A DNA stretch of 64,000 nucleotides from Pseudomonas turukhanskensis. Lineage in GTDB: Bacteria; Pseudomonadota; Gammaproteobacteria; Pseudomonadales; Pseudomonadaceae. This document shows, in pieces, positions 42,604 through 51,207 of the stretch. How positions within the stretch are numbered: position 1 is the stretch's first letter; each line of letters begins with the position of its first letter. The notes under the pieces are model-generated. The model worked only from the letters and a program-made list of their open reading frames with translations, searched no databases and was not told the origin of the DNA. The stretch spans positions 1-64,000 of the forward strand of contig NZ_BSFN01000019.1 in assembly GCF_027922365.1 (NCBI RefSeq), given 5' to 3'. Both the position numbers and the translations under genes were made by a program.

Positions 42604-44853
42604 TTAGAGCTCGACCTGATCGGTGCTGGGTGCTTCGTTGTCTTCAGGTTCCAGCTGGGCGCTCTCTTCGGTTTTTTCCAGATCGAGCAAGTCCGGCGGC
42701 AGCAGCGGCTGGGTGATTACGCTGAAGTCGGTGATCTCGATGGCACCACGGCCCTCGCCGAGCAGGTGAAAAGAGAAGGCCTTGCGGGTTTCCAGGTTAT
42801 CGAAACCAAAGCTGACCTTGAGGGTTTGCCCGGGCTTGAGATACGGCAACTCGGGAATCAGGCCTGCCACATCGCGGTCGAACTCCTTGGTTTTCAGCAG
42901 CAGCCGAGCCCCTTGCCTGGCCAGGCGCACGGCGCGAATCGTCAGGGTGACCTTGGTGTGGGTGCCTTGCGGCAACTCCAGGTACTGGGCGCCAATCAGG
43001 TTGTCGGCCCAGTCGTCCTTGGCTACGGCTTTAAGGCTGATGCGCTCGTTATTGGCGAACTGGTATTGCTGGCCGATCTCGCCATTGCTCAACGACTGAT
43101 CCAGCAGCGCTGCGCGCGCACTGATCAGCCGCGCCTGTTTGCCGCGCTCGCGGCCCAGGTATTTGGCCTGGTCGGCAATAAAGCCGGCGCTGGCGTAGCG
43201 CCGGCAGATCTGCTGAAAGTCGCACTCGGTAAAGGTGCCCTTGCCGTCATGCTGGCGCAGCAAGCCATTGGTGTAGGACATGATTTCGCGGCCCGTGCTG
43301 TAGTCGCGAAACAGCGAGCGACCGGAGAGGTTGGGCGGAACCTGGAAGTCAAAGTAGTCGAGCACCGAGGCGGTGAGATCGACATGGCCATACACGCCGC
43401 TTTTCAATTTCGGCAGGCGGCTTTGCTCGGGCGCCAGAACCAGGTTGAAACCCCAGGCCGAGGCCAGGCGCACGTCATCGATGCCGTGGGATTCGTCGGA
43501 GGTGACGATTACCAGGGTGTCTTTGAGTACGCCTTGTTTCTCCAACCCAGCGAGGAAGTCGGCAACGGCGTCATCTAGATAGCGAATGGCCGCCTGCTTG
43601 GCATTGGGGTAACGGTCCAGGTAGTCCTGCGGTGCGGAGTAGGGCTGGTGGGTGCCGACGGTGAGCAGGGTGAGCATCCACGGTTTTTTCGACTGACGAA
43701 GTTCACTCACTTGTTTGAGCGCACCCTCGAAATAGGCCTTGTCGTCCATGCCCCAGGGGAATTCCAGGTACGGCTTGTTCTTGAACCAACTGCGGCCCAG
43801 GGTTTGCTCGAAGCCCATGTGCGGCATGATTTTGTCTTTGGCCATAAAACGCAGGCCGGCACCTTGTAAAAAGGTGGTGCGAAAACCCTGGTCGCGCAGT
43901 TGCGCTGGTAAGCATTGCAGGTTGCGCGTGGTGCTGTTGAGTAGCTCCAGACCTTTTGGTGTGCCGCTGTCGAGCTTGCTGTAGTCGCCGCAGAGCATGG
44001 CGTACAGGCCGCGAATGGTCTGATGGCTATGCAGCACGTAATCGGGGGTATTCATGCCGCGTTCGGCCCACTGGCTCAGACGTGGCATCAGGTCTTGCTG
44101 GTAGCTGCTGTTCAGGGCCTGGCGATCGGCGGCGATGTAGGCACCGGGAATGCCTTCCAGGGTGACGATCAAGACGTTCTTTGCCTGGCCTTTGCCGGCG
44201 AACAGCTTGGTGCCGGCCAGGTCGAGTTGGCTGAGGCCGGCGATATCCGGTTTGCTGTCCGGTGCGTCATCGTCCAGCCAGGCTTCCAGGCGCAGTTGCC
44301 CGCTATTGAACGCTTCGGCGAGCAACTTGTGGGGCAGGTTGAACTGCTTCCACTGCACCGCTTCGCTGGGCTCCACATATTGGCCGCTGGCATGCAGTGC
44401 GGCAAACCCGAGCGGCAAGGCGAACGTATAGAGGGGAAGGCGCACGGCGTTTGGCTGGCGACGTATCAACAGATTGGCCAGCAGGCCGACCGCCAGGCCG
44501 ATAGCCAGCAGCGGGTAGGTAAGGCCGCCACCCTGGGTGGAATGGCCAACGAACTGTGGGTCGGTGAGGTATTGGAGGTCGCTGACTTCGGGCATGCGCC
44601 CGACGGCGCCCACCAGCTCAGCGGTGCTGAGGGTAAACAGGCTCCATACCAACAGTACCGGCACAGTTAGCCAGAGCGGACGGTTGTGCAGCAGCAACAA
44701 CAACAGGCTGCCGATGGCCAGGTCGGACACATAGCCGAAACCATTCGACCAACCGAGGAAAAACCGGGCCAGTAGCGGCACAGCGAGCAACAGAAAAATG
44801 CGGGCTGTCACTGAATAAGCCGGGTGCTGCAGCCAAAGGCTGGAAATGCGCAC
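42604..44853 (-). CDS. LTA synthase-family sulfatase / phosphoglycerol or phosphoethanolamine transferase-like protein
   Basis: 749 residues from the GTG at 44851-44853, which has AGGAG ten bases upstream; the longer frame to 44982 lacks one. About five membrane helices (residues ~15-200) are followed by a periplasmic alkaline-phosphatase-fold domain with NVLIVTLEG, YVLHSHQTIRG, GTHQPYSAP and TSDESHG. It probably transfers a phosphate-linked head group onto an envelope glycan or lipid. The C-terminal about 150 residues form an extra beta-rich extension and a polyacidic tail. Convergent with the aldose dehydrogenase. Confidence 0.85.
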   Translation of the reverse strand: MRISSLWLQHPAYSVTARIFLLLAVPLLARFFLGWSNGFGYVSDLAIGSLLLLLLHNRPLWLTVPVLLVWSLFTLSTAELVGAVGRMPEVSDLQYLTDPQFVGHSTQGGGLTYPLLAIGLAVGLLANLLIRRQPNAVRLPLYTFALPLGFAALHASGQYVEPSEAVQWKQFNLPHKLLAEAFNSGQLRLEAWLDDDAPDSKPDIAGLSQLDLAGTKLFAGKGQAKNVLIVTLEGIPGAYIAADRQALNSSYQQDLMPRLSQWAERGMNTPDYVLHSHQTIRGLYAMLCGDYSKLDSGTPKGLELLNSTTRNLQCLPAQLRDQGFRTTFLQGAGLRFMAKDKIMPHMGFEQTLGRSWFKNKPYLEFPWGMDDKAYFEGALKQVSELRQSKKPWMLTLLTVGTHQPYSAPQDYLDRYPNAKQAAIRYLDDAVADFLAGLEKQGVLKDTLVIVTSDESHGIDDVRLASAWGFNLVLAPEQSRLPKLKSGVYGHVDLTASVLDYFDFQVPPNLSGRSLFRDYSTGREIMSYTNGLLRQHDGKGTFTECDFQQICRRYASAGFIADQAKYLGRERGKQARLISARAALLDQSLSNGEIGQQYQFANNERISLKAVAKDDWADNLIGAQYLELPQGTHTKVTLTIRAVRLARQGARLLLKTKEFDRDVAGLIPELPYLKPGQTLKVSFGFDNLETRKAFSFHLLGEGRGAIEITDFSVITQPLLPPDLLDLEKTEESAQLEPEDNEAPSTDQVEL

Positions 44854-45129
44854 AGGAGCTCCTGAGATAAGGCAGAGAGAATCCGAGCCAGTCGACGAGT
44901 AAAGGAGAGGCCTTGAAGGCGGTGTGACACGATTCTGAAACAACTCTGTGCTAGAGGCCAGAGGCTTGTTCCCAGGGGGCAAAATGAATGTGTGAGCAGC
45001 CGTGTAGCCACTGGGCCTGTCAGGCCTGAGGTGCAGAAGGGAATCGGGGTGAAGCGGGGCATTTACTACAGCTGTTCGAGCGCTTTATTCGAAACGGCAA
45101 AATCAAGCGCTTGGAACAGCAGCAATAGA

Positions 45130-45157
45130 GAGCGACTTACGTAGAGCGACTTACTTT
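45130..45157. repeat. Short tandem direct repeat
   Basis: AGAGCGACTTAC occurs twice head to tail (about 45130 and 45144) just past the stop of the 62-residue gene. Possibly slipped-strand duplication. Nothing else is seen in the roughly 300 bp between the LTA-synthase-like gene and this point. Confidence 0.5.
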
Positions 45158-45339
45158 TTACCGAGAGTGATGTGGCGCGACGGGGCGAACACCTGACCGC
45201 TTACACCTTTTGGAATTTCCTGGATTTGGCCGCCGGCCTTCAGGAATGCCGTCACCGCATCGTCAATCGAGCTGTGGGTTTCAACGGCTGGAGGGGCTTT
45301 TTTCTTCATTTCGGATGCTTTAACGCGCATGGCGGCCAT
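45151..45339 (-). CDS. Conserved small hypothetical protein, 62 residues
   Basis: MAAMRVKASEMKKKAPPA is a basic N-terminus, followed by SIDDAVTAFLKAGGQIQEIP, a short helical segment, and a GVSGQVFAPSRHITLGKK tail. ATG at 45339 has AGG upstream; the ATG four codons later is also possible. No signal peptide or membrane segment. The charged, compact composition suggests a nucleic-acid or ribosome-associated protein, but I do not recognise the family. Confidence 0.6.
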   Translation of the reverse strand: MAAMRVKASEMKKKAPPAVETHSSIDDAVTAFLKAGGQIQEIPKGVSGQVFAPSRHITLGKK

Positions 45340-45517
45340 TTAACCTATCAACAGTAATTTGGCCAGGCATTGTACACAAAATGAGCGCTCCTGGCCCGGC
45401 TATTAATGGTCAATATGGCGACGGCCCGAACGTGGGCTTTTGCCGCCAAGCCAGATAAGCGCCTGTTAACGCTTGAAAACCCGGGAAATCAGAGGTTTTG
45501 GCTGCATCAGCCGCTGG

Positions 45518-45739
45518 TCAGCGCAATTTGGTGCGCAGGTACAAAGCTTCGACTTTTTCTCGGGCCCACGGCGTTTTGCGCAGAAATTTGAGGCTGGATT
45601 TGACGCTAGGCTCACTCTGAAAGCAGCGAATGGCGATCAACTGGCCCAGTTTTTCCCAGCCGTAGTGCGCCTCTAGCGCGGTAACTATGGCTTCCAGGGT
45701 GATGCCGTGAAGCGCATTTTGGTTCTGTTCGCTGGTCAT
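45518..45739 (-). CDS. VF530 (DUF2132) family DNA-binding protein
   Basis: 73 residues from the ATG at 45737-45739. Motifs LHGITLEAIVTALEAHYGWEKLG, CFQSEPSVKSSLKFLRKTPWAREKVE are diagnostic for VF530/DUF2132, a small helical DNA-binding fold. Divergent from the CvfB gene by 140 bp. Regulatory role unknown. Confidence 0.88.
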   Translation of the reverse strand: MTSEQNQNALHGITLEAIVTALEAHYGWEKLGQLIAIRCFQSEPSVKSSLKFLRKTPWAREKVEALYLRTKLR

Positions 45740-45879
45740 GGCCGGCCCGTGGTCAGAGGTGGAAGCGTGGCGCCCTGTGACGCTGCGCCGTGCCGCGCGA
45801 TTATCCGGGTTTGGCGTTCGGCCGTCACTTGCCGACGCGCATCGGGTAGAATGCCGGCCACGCAACGAGGGCAGTGCAC

Positions 45880-46716
45880 ATGGCTTTAATCGGACGTTTC
45901 AACAGTTTGCAGGTGGTTAAACACACCAACTTCGGTCTTTATCTGGATGGCGGCCCCGACGGCGAGATCTTGCTGCCCAACCGCTACATCCCCAAAGACA
46001 CGCCGAGCGAAGTCGAAGACTGGCTGAACGTTTTTATCTACCTCGACAGCGACGACAAACTGATCGCCACCAACGAAAAGCCCAAGGTGCAGGTGGGCGA
46101 ATTCGCCAGTTTGAAAGTCAAGGAAGTGAACAGCATCGGTATCTTCCTCGATTGGGGTCTGTCCAAAGACCTGCTGCTGCCGTACTCCGAAGAAAAGCGC
46201 ACCCTGCAGGCCGGTGACTATTGCGTGGTGCACGTGTACCTCGACAAACACACCCGCCGCATTACCGCCACTGCTCGCCTGGACCGCTACCTGGACAACG
46301 CGCCGGCCAACTACAAGGTGGGGCAGGCCGTGGACCTGCTGGTGGCCGAGTCCACCGACATGGGCTTCAAGGCCATCATCAACAACCAGCACTGGGGCCT
46401 GATCCACAAGAACGAAGTGTTCAAATTCCTGCGTGCCGGCAAGCAGGAAAAAGGCTTTATCAAAGAAATCCGTCCAGACGGCAAGCTCAGCCTCAGCCTG
46501 CAACCGGTTGGCAAAGAAGCCGCTACCGGCCTGCACGAACAGATTCTGAACAAACTGCGCGAAAGCGGCGGAACGCTGGCCGTCAGCGACAAGAGCCCGC
46601 CCGAAACCATCGCCGGTCTGTTCGGCGTCAGCAAAGGCAACTTCAAGAAGGCCATCGGCGCTTTGTACAAACAAGGCGAACTGGTCATTCACCCCGACCG
46701 CATCGAACTGCCCTGA
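45880..46716 (+). CDS. CvfB-family S1 RNA-binding protein
   Basis: 278 residues from the ATG at 45880 (GAGG 9 bases upstream; a GTG two codons earlier is less well placed). Repeated S1-like modules: LQVVKHTNFGLYLDG, GEILLPNRYIP, VKEVNSIGIFLDWGL, LLPYSEEKR, and the C-terminal LSLSLQPVG followed by a winged-helix (SPPETIAGLFGVSKGNFKKAIG). CvfB proteins bind RNA and influence virulence regulators in Gram-positives; Pseudomonas role unknown. A tRNA gene follows. Confidence 0.9.
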   Translation: MALIGRFNSLQVVKHTNFGLYLDGGPDGEILLPNRYIPKDTPSEVEDWLNVFIYLDSDDKLIATNEKPKVQVGEFASLKVKEVNSIGIFLDWGLSKDLLLPYSEEKRTLQAGDYCVVHVYLDKHTRRITATARLDRYLDNAPANYKVGQAVDLLVAESTDMGFKAIINNQHWGLIHKNEVFKFLRAGKQEKGFIKEIRPDGKLSLSLQPVGKEAATGLHEQILNKLRESGGTLAVSDKSPPETIAGLFGVSKGNFKKAIGALYKQGELVIHPDRIELP

Positions 46717-46741
46717 CGTTCGGCGGATTTAGCGCTCCGTG

Positions 46742-46770
46742 TTGGAAAAAAATGCGGGCGCTGTTCTAGA
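46742..46770 (+). promoter_or_regulatory. Promoter of the tRNA-Thr gene
   Basis: TTGGAA (46742-46747), a 17-bp spacer, and TCTAGA (46765-46770), 17 bases before the mature 5' end. Good sigma-70 spacing; sequence agreement is moderate. Confidence 0.55.
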
Positions 46771-46786
46771 GTGTCGGGGGTTACAC

Positions 46787-46862
46787 GCCGTTGTAGCTCA
46801 GTCGGTAGAGCATCTGATTCGTAATCAGGAGGTCGGGGGTTCGATTCCTCTCAACGGCACCA
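46787..46862 (+). tRNA. tRNA-Thr (anticodon CGT)
   Basis: Cloverleaf: acceptor GCCGTTG / CAACGGC, D-arm GCTC...GAGC, anticodon stem TCTGA/TCAGG with loop TTCGTAA (anticodon CGT, reading ACG), T-arm with GGTTCGATTCC, and encoded CCA at 46860-46862. Single tRNA, not in a cluster. Confidence 0.95.
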
Positions 46863-46993
46863 GTATTTTCGGGGCTTCAAGCGTGCTGGCGGCCCGGAAC
46901 CATTCAGAAGTACTTACATTCCAAAGCATGAAGCGCCTTCGTCGGGCGGCTGAGTACCAGACGCTGTCGTTTTTGTCGCAGCGGTGAGCATAC

Positions 46994-47036
46994 ATTTAGT
47001 GGCAGTACGCCATATAATGGCCTGCTGCCACTAAAT
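46994..47036. promoter_or_regulatory. 43-bp nested palindrome spanning a TATAAT box upstream of the glycosyltransferase
   Basis: Outer arms ATTTAGTGGCAG (46994-47005) and CTGCCACTAAAT (47025-47036) are perfect 12-bp inverted repeats. Inside, GCCAT (47009-47013) and ATGGC (47017-47021) pair around ATA, forming TATAAT at 47013-47018. If TATAAT is the -10 box, the right arm would be the start of the transcript and the left arm would lie near -30. It looks like an operator embracing the promoter of the gene at 47088. Confidence 0.6.
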
Positions 47037-47087
47037 GACGCCGTTGGTACTACCGTGCCTCTGCGCTTCACGCATAGGGATATTTCG

Positions 47088-48224
47088 ATGAGTGCTCGTC
47101 CAACCGCGTTTGTTCTGCTAGCTCATGGCTTTGGTGCTACCAGTTGGAACAGCCGTTTCCATGCCGGAAAAATCATCGGCCTGAACGAAGAATATGCCTA
47201 CGGCTATCACCATGCCGAGAAAGAAGGCGTTCACGTTCGCTATTCCGAGGACGTGCCGGAAGGGCGCTTCAGCAAACTGGTGCGGTTTGCGGTGCGTGGT
47301 CTGATTGGATTTGATCTTGTGCATGCCTGGCGCAATCGCGCGGCGTTTTTTGCCGCCGATGTGGTGTGGACCCACACCGAAAACATGAGCCTGGCCGCCG
47401 CACTCTTGTGCCGCCTGTTTCCGAAAAAAACGCCACCCAAGCTGATTCTGCAGTCGGTCTGGCTGTGTGATAACTGGACGCAGATGTCCAGCGTTCGACG
47501 TCGGCTCTACAAAGCGCTGTTGTCCCAGGCCGACGTGCTTACCTTTTTATCGCCGCTCAATACCGCCCAAGCCCGTACGATTTTTCCCAATAAGCGCTGC
47601 GAGTTCATTCGTTTCGGTATCCCGTCCTCTCGGACCAACCCGCCCAGAGCACCGCGCGGCCAACGGCCTTTGCGATTGCTCTCGCTCGGTAATGATCGCC
47701 ATCGCGATTGGACCACGCTGGTAGAGGCCGTGCGCAATCAGACCGACATCAATCTGGTGATTGTGTCCGGCACAGCCCCGAAAAGTCTCGTCAGCGATAA
47801 GGCCAATTGCCAAATCACCTCGCCCAAGCAAAACAGTGAGTTGAGCGCCCTGTTCGATGACGCCGACATCATCGTCGTGCCGCTCACCGAAAACCTGCAT
47901 GCCTCGGGCATTACCGTGGTCGAAGAGGCCATTGTCAAAGGCTGCCCGCTGATCGTTACGGATGTGGGCGGTCTGCGCGGTTATGTTGAAGACAGCGACG
48001 TCTGGTACGTCGAGCCGCACGATCCGCTGGCGTTGCGCGATGTCATTCGCCAGGTGGCCAGCGACCCAAGCGCTGCCCTGGCCAAGGTTGTCTCGGCACA
48101 GGAAAAGCTCAAGCTCAATGGCATGAGTTCGGTTGCCTATGCTGCCGAGCATGCGCGGTTGAGTCGGCAGTTGCTTGGGTTGGCCAATACCCAGGAACCT
48201 GCGAGTCGGCGCGAGCTTGCATGA
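47088..48224 (+). CDS. Glycosyltransferase, GT-B family 1-like
   Basis: 378 residues from the ATG at 47088 (AGGGA upstream). C-terminal donor-binding half carries LRLLSLGNDRHRDWTTLVEA, PLTENLHASGITVVEEAIVKGCPLIVTDVGG, the E-x7-E region typical of GT4 retaining enzymes; the N-terminal half lacks a clear family signature. No other polysaccharide genes are adjacent. Acceptor unknown. Its odd promoter palindrome and location next to a tRNA gene make horizontal acquisition possible but unproven. Confidence 0.85.
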   Translation: MSARPTAFVLLAHGFGATSWNSRFHAGKIIGLNEEYAYGYHHAEKEGVHVRYSEDVPEGRFSKLVRFAVRGLIGFDLVHAWRNRAAFFAADVVWTHTENMSLAAALLCRLFPKKTPPKLILQSVWLCDNWTQMSSVRRRLYKALLSQADVLTFLSPLNTAQARTIFPNKRCEFIRFGIPSSRTNPPRAPRGQRPLRLLSLGNDRHRDWTTLVEAVRNQTDINLVIVSGTAPKSLVSDKANCQITSPKQNSELSALFDDADIIVVPLTENLHASGITVVEEAIVKGCPLIVTDVGGLRGYVEDSDVWYVEPHDPLALRDVIRQVASDPSAALAKVVSAQEKLKLNGMSSVAYAAEHARLSRQLLGLANTQEPASRRELA

Positions 48225-48559
48225 GCGAGTGGCGCACTGCCCGTCATTAAGGCATTTCGCGGTTCGGGGTACGTTAAGGCCAGGTCAATGGCTGACAACT
48301 CATAGAGCTACCTCGGAGCTCGCCCCTTCGCCGCCGTAAACTTGCTACCGCCGTCCCTTTACGCGTCTGGAAACGGTCCGCCCTGGATCGTATCGGACTG
48401 ATTTCCCTGCCTTTTAAAAATGAAAGTGCCTGTGGCTATCGCCAGCTACGGCGGACATGAGGTGAACGGCAAGCTGATTGCCGCGTCGTTAAATGCAGTG
48501 ATGAGATAGGTGCCGCCAACCCTGCGGTTTTGCAGGAAGCCCTGTCGGAGTCGTTTTTG
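48225..48559. other. Intergenic region without a supported gene
   Basis: 335 bp between the glycosyltransferase and nuclease. No coding frame, repeat or strong hairpin supported. A short GTCAATGGCTGAC near 48286-48297 has weak dyad symmetry. The region immediately before the nuclease supplies its promoter; no clear -35/-10 pair was identified. Confidence 0.5.
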
Positions 48560-49387
48560 ATGCAAGGGATGTTGAGGGTAAATTCGTTTGTTCTGCTGCT
48601 GATTTCTTTTCTTTCCGCCTGTACCACGGTCTCGCAGCCCTATGAGAGCGCACCGCTGGCCGTTCAGCCGATGGTCGATCACTGCTCGGTGGGCTGCCCG
48701 GCAGGAGGAAGCGCGCTCACGCTAAACCGGCAGGCCTACAGCCTGAACAACAACGGCATCACCAGGTTTGCCAATTGGGTGGCTTACCGCATTACCAACG
48801 ACACACCCGCCAGTGCCCGTCCGCGCAACTGGCAGGCTGATCCTGCCATTGCAGTCGGTGAAACCCTTGTGCCCAGCGACTACAACGGCGCCAATACGGC
48901 GCTGAAAGTGGATCGCGGTCATCAAGCCAATCTGGCTTCGATGGGGGGCGTGGAGGATTGGCAGGCATTGAACTATCTGTCCAATATCACCCCGCAAAAA
49001 TCCGACCTTAATCAGGGTGCCTGGGCCGCATTGGAGGAGCAGGAACGTCGTCTGGGGAGGGACAGCAACATCGACCAGGTGCATGTGCTCACCGGCCCGC
49101 TCTACGAGCGCTATATGGGCACACTTCCGGCTGCAACCACGCCACACATCATTCCCAGCGGCTACTGGAAGATCATTTTTGTAGGCAAAACGCCGGAAAA
49201 CGGACTGTATGCCGCGTTTGTGATGGACCAAGAAACGCCGCGCTCGGCCAATTATTGCCACTACCAGACTACGGTCGACCAGATCGAGCGCCGTTCCGGG
49301 CTTACCGTGTGGAGCAATCTGCCCAGTTCGGTGCAAGCCAACCTGAAATCCGCGCCTGGGCAATTGGCTGGCCGAGTAGGCTGCTGA
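48560..49387 (+). CDS. Lipoprotein DNA/RNA non-specific endonuclease
   Basis: 275 residues from the ATG at 48560 with GGAG upstream. A lipoprotein signal ends in LSAC (C21). The nuclease beta-beta-alpha metal core is visible as the DRGH motif at 118-121 (catalytic H121), with N142 in SNITPQ and N151 in DLNQG, a NucA/Serratia-nuclease arrangement. Likely anchored in the outer membrane and degrading extracellular or periplasmic nucleic acid. No immunity gene is adjacent, so it is more likely a scavenging enzyme than a toxin. Confidence 0.87.
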   Translation: MQGMLRVNSFVLLLISFLSACTTVSQPYESAPLAVQPMVDHCSVGCPAGGSALTLNRQAYSLNNNGITRFANWVAYRITNDTPASARPRNWQADPAIAVGETLVPSDYNGANTALKVDRGHQANLASMGGVEDWQALNYLSNITPQKSDLNQGAWAALEEQERRLGRDSNIDQVHVLTGPLYERYMGTLPAATTPHIIPSGYWKIIFVGKTPENGLYAAFVMDQETPRSANYCHYQTTVDQIERRSGLTVWSNLPSSVQANLKSAPGQLAGRVGC

Positions 49388-49392
49388 GCGCT

Positions 49393-49632
49393 TCAGTCGT
49401 CCTGCGGCACTACCCAGAACAGATGCACGCCACCATCATCGCGATAGGCGATGGTCACGTTGTCGGTTTCGCCAATCTCCTGCAGTACCTGTATCCAGTC
49501 GTCCTCGGACTCATCCGGCGCCTTGTAGAGCAAGGCAGTCTTGGATTTCTGCGCAGCAGGGGAATTGATGATTCGCTGCAGGCGAGTAGCAAGCAGCTCG
49601 TATTGGCTGGGCTGGCGGGCGGCGTTGGGCAT
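49393..49632 (-). CDS. DUF1654 family small protein
   Basis: 79 residues with RLQRIINSPAAQKSKTALLYKAPDESEDDW and NVTIAYRDDGGVHLFW (each part of the DUF1654 pattern). An AAAAGGA Shine-Dalgarno precedes the ATG. DUF1654 is almost confined to Pseudomonas; function unknown. The gene is convergent with the nuclease, 5 bp apart. Confidence 0.88.
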   Translation of the reverse strand: MPNAARQPSQYELLATRLQRIINSPAAQKSKTALLYKAPDESEDDWIQVLQEIGETDNVTIAYRDDGGVHLFWVVPQDD

Positions 49633-49788
49633 TCAGCTAGATCCTTTTTACTGTTCGGATATACAGTATTCTAGATCGCTAATTTTCCTGTTGTCGAGTC
49701 CGCTTTCAGGCTTTTTTCCAACCACGGCTGCAGCAAGGAAGGCCCCGCGCCCGGCGGGGCGCGGACAATCCGGTAGGCTGACGCGCGA

Positions 49789-50460
49789 TCAGAAGCCCCT
49801 GAATTTGGTGAACTCGTCCACGCTCGCCCGTTCCGAACGCAGCTGGTTTATAGCGGCATCAGGGTCGGGATACCCCAGCGCCATGCCGCAATACACCACC
49901 TCGTTGTCCGCCAGGCCGAAGTGCTTGTGCAGGCTGTCGCGGGCCATGCCCCAGGCTTCCTGCATGCAGGTGCCCAGGCCGCGTTCTTCGGCGAGCAGGG
50001 CGAGCGATTGCATGAACATGCCGACATGAGCCCATTGGCCGTTGCCCATTTCCTTGTCGATGACAAAAAACAGGCCCACGGGAGCGCCGAAGAATTGGTA
50101 GTTGCGCGACATCCATTTCAGCCGTGCGCCTTTGTCTTCGCGGGGAATGCCGAGAAGGGCGTACATGTCTTCGCCGATTTTGTAGCGGCGGGCGCGGTAG
50201 GGGTCTTGCAGGCCCTCGGGGTAGATCGGGTAGTCGCCGACTTCGCCTTTGGGGTTTTTCATGATGGCTTCCACGGCGAGGCGTTCCAGCGCGGATTTTT
50301 CACTGCCGGCTACCGCGATCACTTTCCAGGGTTGCAGGTTCCCGCCCGAAGGTGACCAGCGCGCGTCGTCCAGCAAGGCATGGACGGTTTCGGCGTCCAG
50401 CGGTTTGTCCAGAAACGCCCGCGTGGAGATGCGTTTTTTCAGGGTGTCGGCTACAGACAT
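49789..50460 (-). CDS. Nitroreductase family protein
   Basis: 223 residues. Nitroreductase fold with the FMN-binding elements KRISTRAFLDKPLD, WSPSGGNLQPWKVIAVAG, and the YIGMALGYP-like YCGMALGYPDPDAAIN. It reduces quinones or nitroaromatics with NAD(P)H; substrate unknown. A hairpin terminator lies upstream at 50580 on the same strand side. Confidence 0.9.
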   Translation of the reverse strand: MSVADTLKKRISTRAFLDKPLDAETVHALLDDARWSPSGGNLQPWKVIAVAGSEKSALERLAVEAIMKNPKGEVGDYPIYPEGLQDPYRARRYKIGEDMYALLGIPREDKGARLKWMSRNYQFFGAPVGLFFVIDKEMGNGQWAHVGMFMQSLALLAEERGLGTCMQEAWGMARDSLHKHFGLADNEVVYCGMALGYPDPDAAINQLRSERASVDEFTKFRGF

Positions 50461-50579
50461 GAAGGACTTCCTTGGCGGCGACCTATTGTTTTTAGGATGA
50501 GTCAGAACATTCTTCTAAGGATTCTGCCCGCCAAAAGCAATGAGTTCGTGGGCACCAAGAAAACAGCAGGCAACAAAAA

Positions 50580-50597
50580 GCCCGCACGGTGGCGGGC
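50580..50597 (-). terminator. Hairpin terminator reading on the minus strand
   Basis: GCCCGC (50580-50585) and GCGGGC (50592-50597) with a six-base loop; on the minus strand it is followed by TTTTTGTTG. It lies 120 bp upstream of the nitroreductase start and has no gene to terminate except a possible small transcript from 50600-50700. Confidence 0.6.
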
Positions 50598-50650
50598 TGT
50601 TTGCAGATAGGTGCTGGTCCTTCAGCTGCTTCGAGTATTGCTCGGAAAAT

Positions 50651-50667
50651 GTGAAGATTTCGTGAAG
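50651..50667. promoter_or_regulatory. 11-bp-phased direct repeat (possible response-regulator site)
   Basis: GTGAAG at 50651-50656 and 50662-50667, repeated with an 11-bp period, which is typical of OmpR/PhoB-type regulators. Placed between two hairpin terminators. Confidence 0.3.
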
Positions 50668-50704
50668 AACGCTGGAAAATTCTGATCCTTATTTATTTCT
50701 GGCG

Positions 50705-50736
50705 AAAAAAAGCCCACCGCATCGGTGGGCTTTTTT
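50705..50736. terminator. Bidirectional Rho-independent terminator
   Basis: AGCCCACCG (50711-50719) and CGGTGGGCT (50723-50731) form a 9-bp stem with a 3-base loop, flanked by AAAAAA on the left and TTTTTT on the right. Terminates the Pro/Tyr-rich gene on the minus strand. Confidence 0.85.
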
Positions 50737-50744
50737 GTACCGCA

Positions 50745-51098
50745 TTACCAGCGGCCGCGATGGCCATAGCCATAGCCCCGTGGCGCGTAATACCCCGGCG
50801 GTGGGGGTGGCGGTGCGTAGTAACGGGGGCCGTAATAGCGCGGCGCTTCCACCACTACCGGTTGGTAATACACCGGTTGCGCGTACACCGGCTGTGGCGG
50901 CGGGTAGTAGGCAACGGGCGGTGGCGGTGCGGGCTGGACGTAAACCGGGGCACGCTGCGAGGCGACAACCGCGCCACCCACCACAGCACCGACAACTGCA
51001 CCGAGCACAAAGGGTCCACCGTCTCCACCGTGGGCGGAGGCCTGGCCGGCGAGGGCGAGGCTGCCGAGCAACAGCGCAACTTTGGGCAGACTGAACAT
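50745..51098 (-). CDS. Exported Pro/Tyr-rich small protein
   Basis: 117 residues. A signal peptide (MFSLPKVALLLGSLALAGQASAHG) is followed by a glycine/alanine membrane-like segment and a low-complexity tail rich in P, Y and V (PPPPVAYYPPPQPVY, PRYYAPPPPPP), ending GYGHRGRW. Similar short proteins are predicted in the Pseudomonas envelope; no catalytic motif. Its composition suggests an envelope-associated structural protein, not an enzyme. Confidence 0.75.
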   Translation of the reverse strand: MFSLPKVALLLGSLALAGQASAHGGDGGPFVLGAVVGAVVGGAVVASQRAPVYVQPAPPPPVAYYPPPQPVYAQPVYYQPVVVEAPRYYGPRYYAPPPPPPGYYAPRGYGYGHRGRW

Positions 51099-51207
51099 GA
51101 TGGTCTCCTGATGCCCGGTGAGTTGATTCCGGGTTATCTGTAAGACGTGCGATACACAGCGAAGTGCCGAAGCGGCGTGTAAAGGTTATGTAAGGGCAAA
51201 GCTGGCC

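Noticed and set aside
48560..49387. Toxin/immunity pair of nuclease and DUF1654
   Set aside because: DUF1654 is on the opposite strand and is a widespread core Pseudomonas family; the nuclease has a lipoprotein signal typical of scavenging enzymes.
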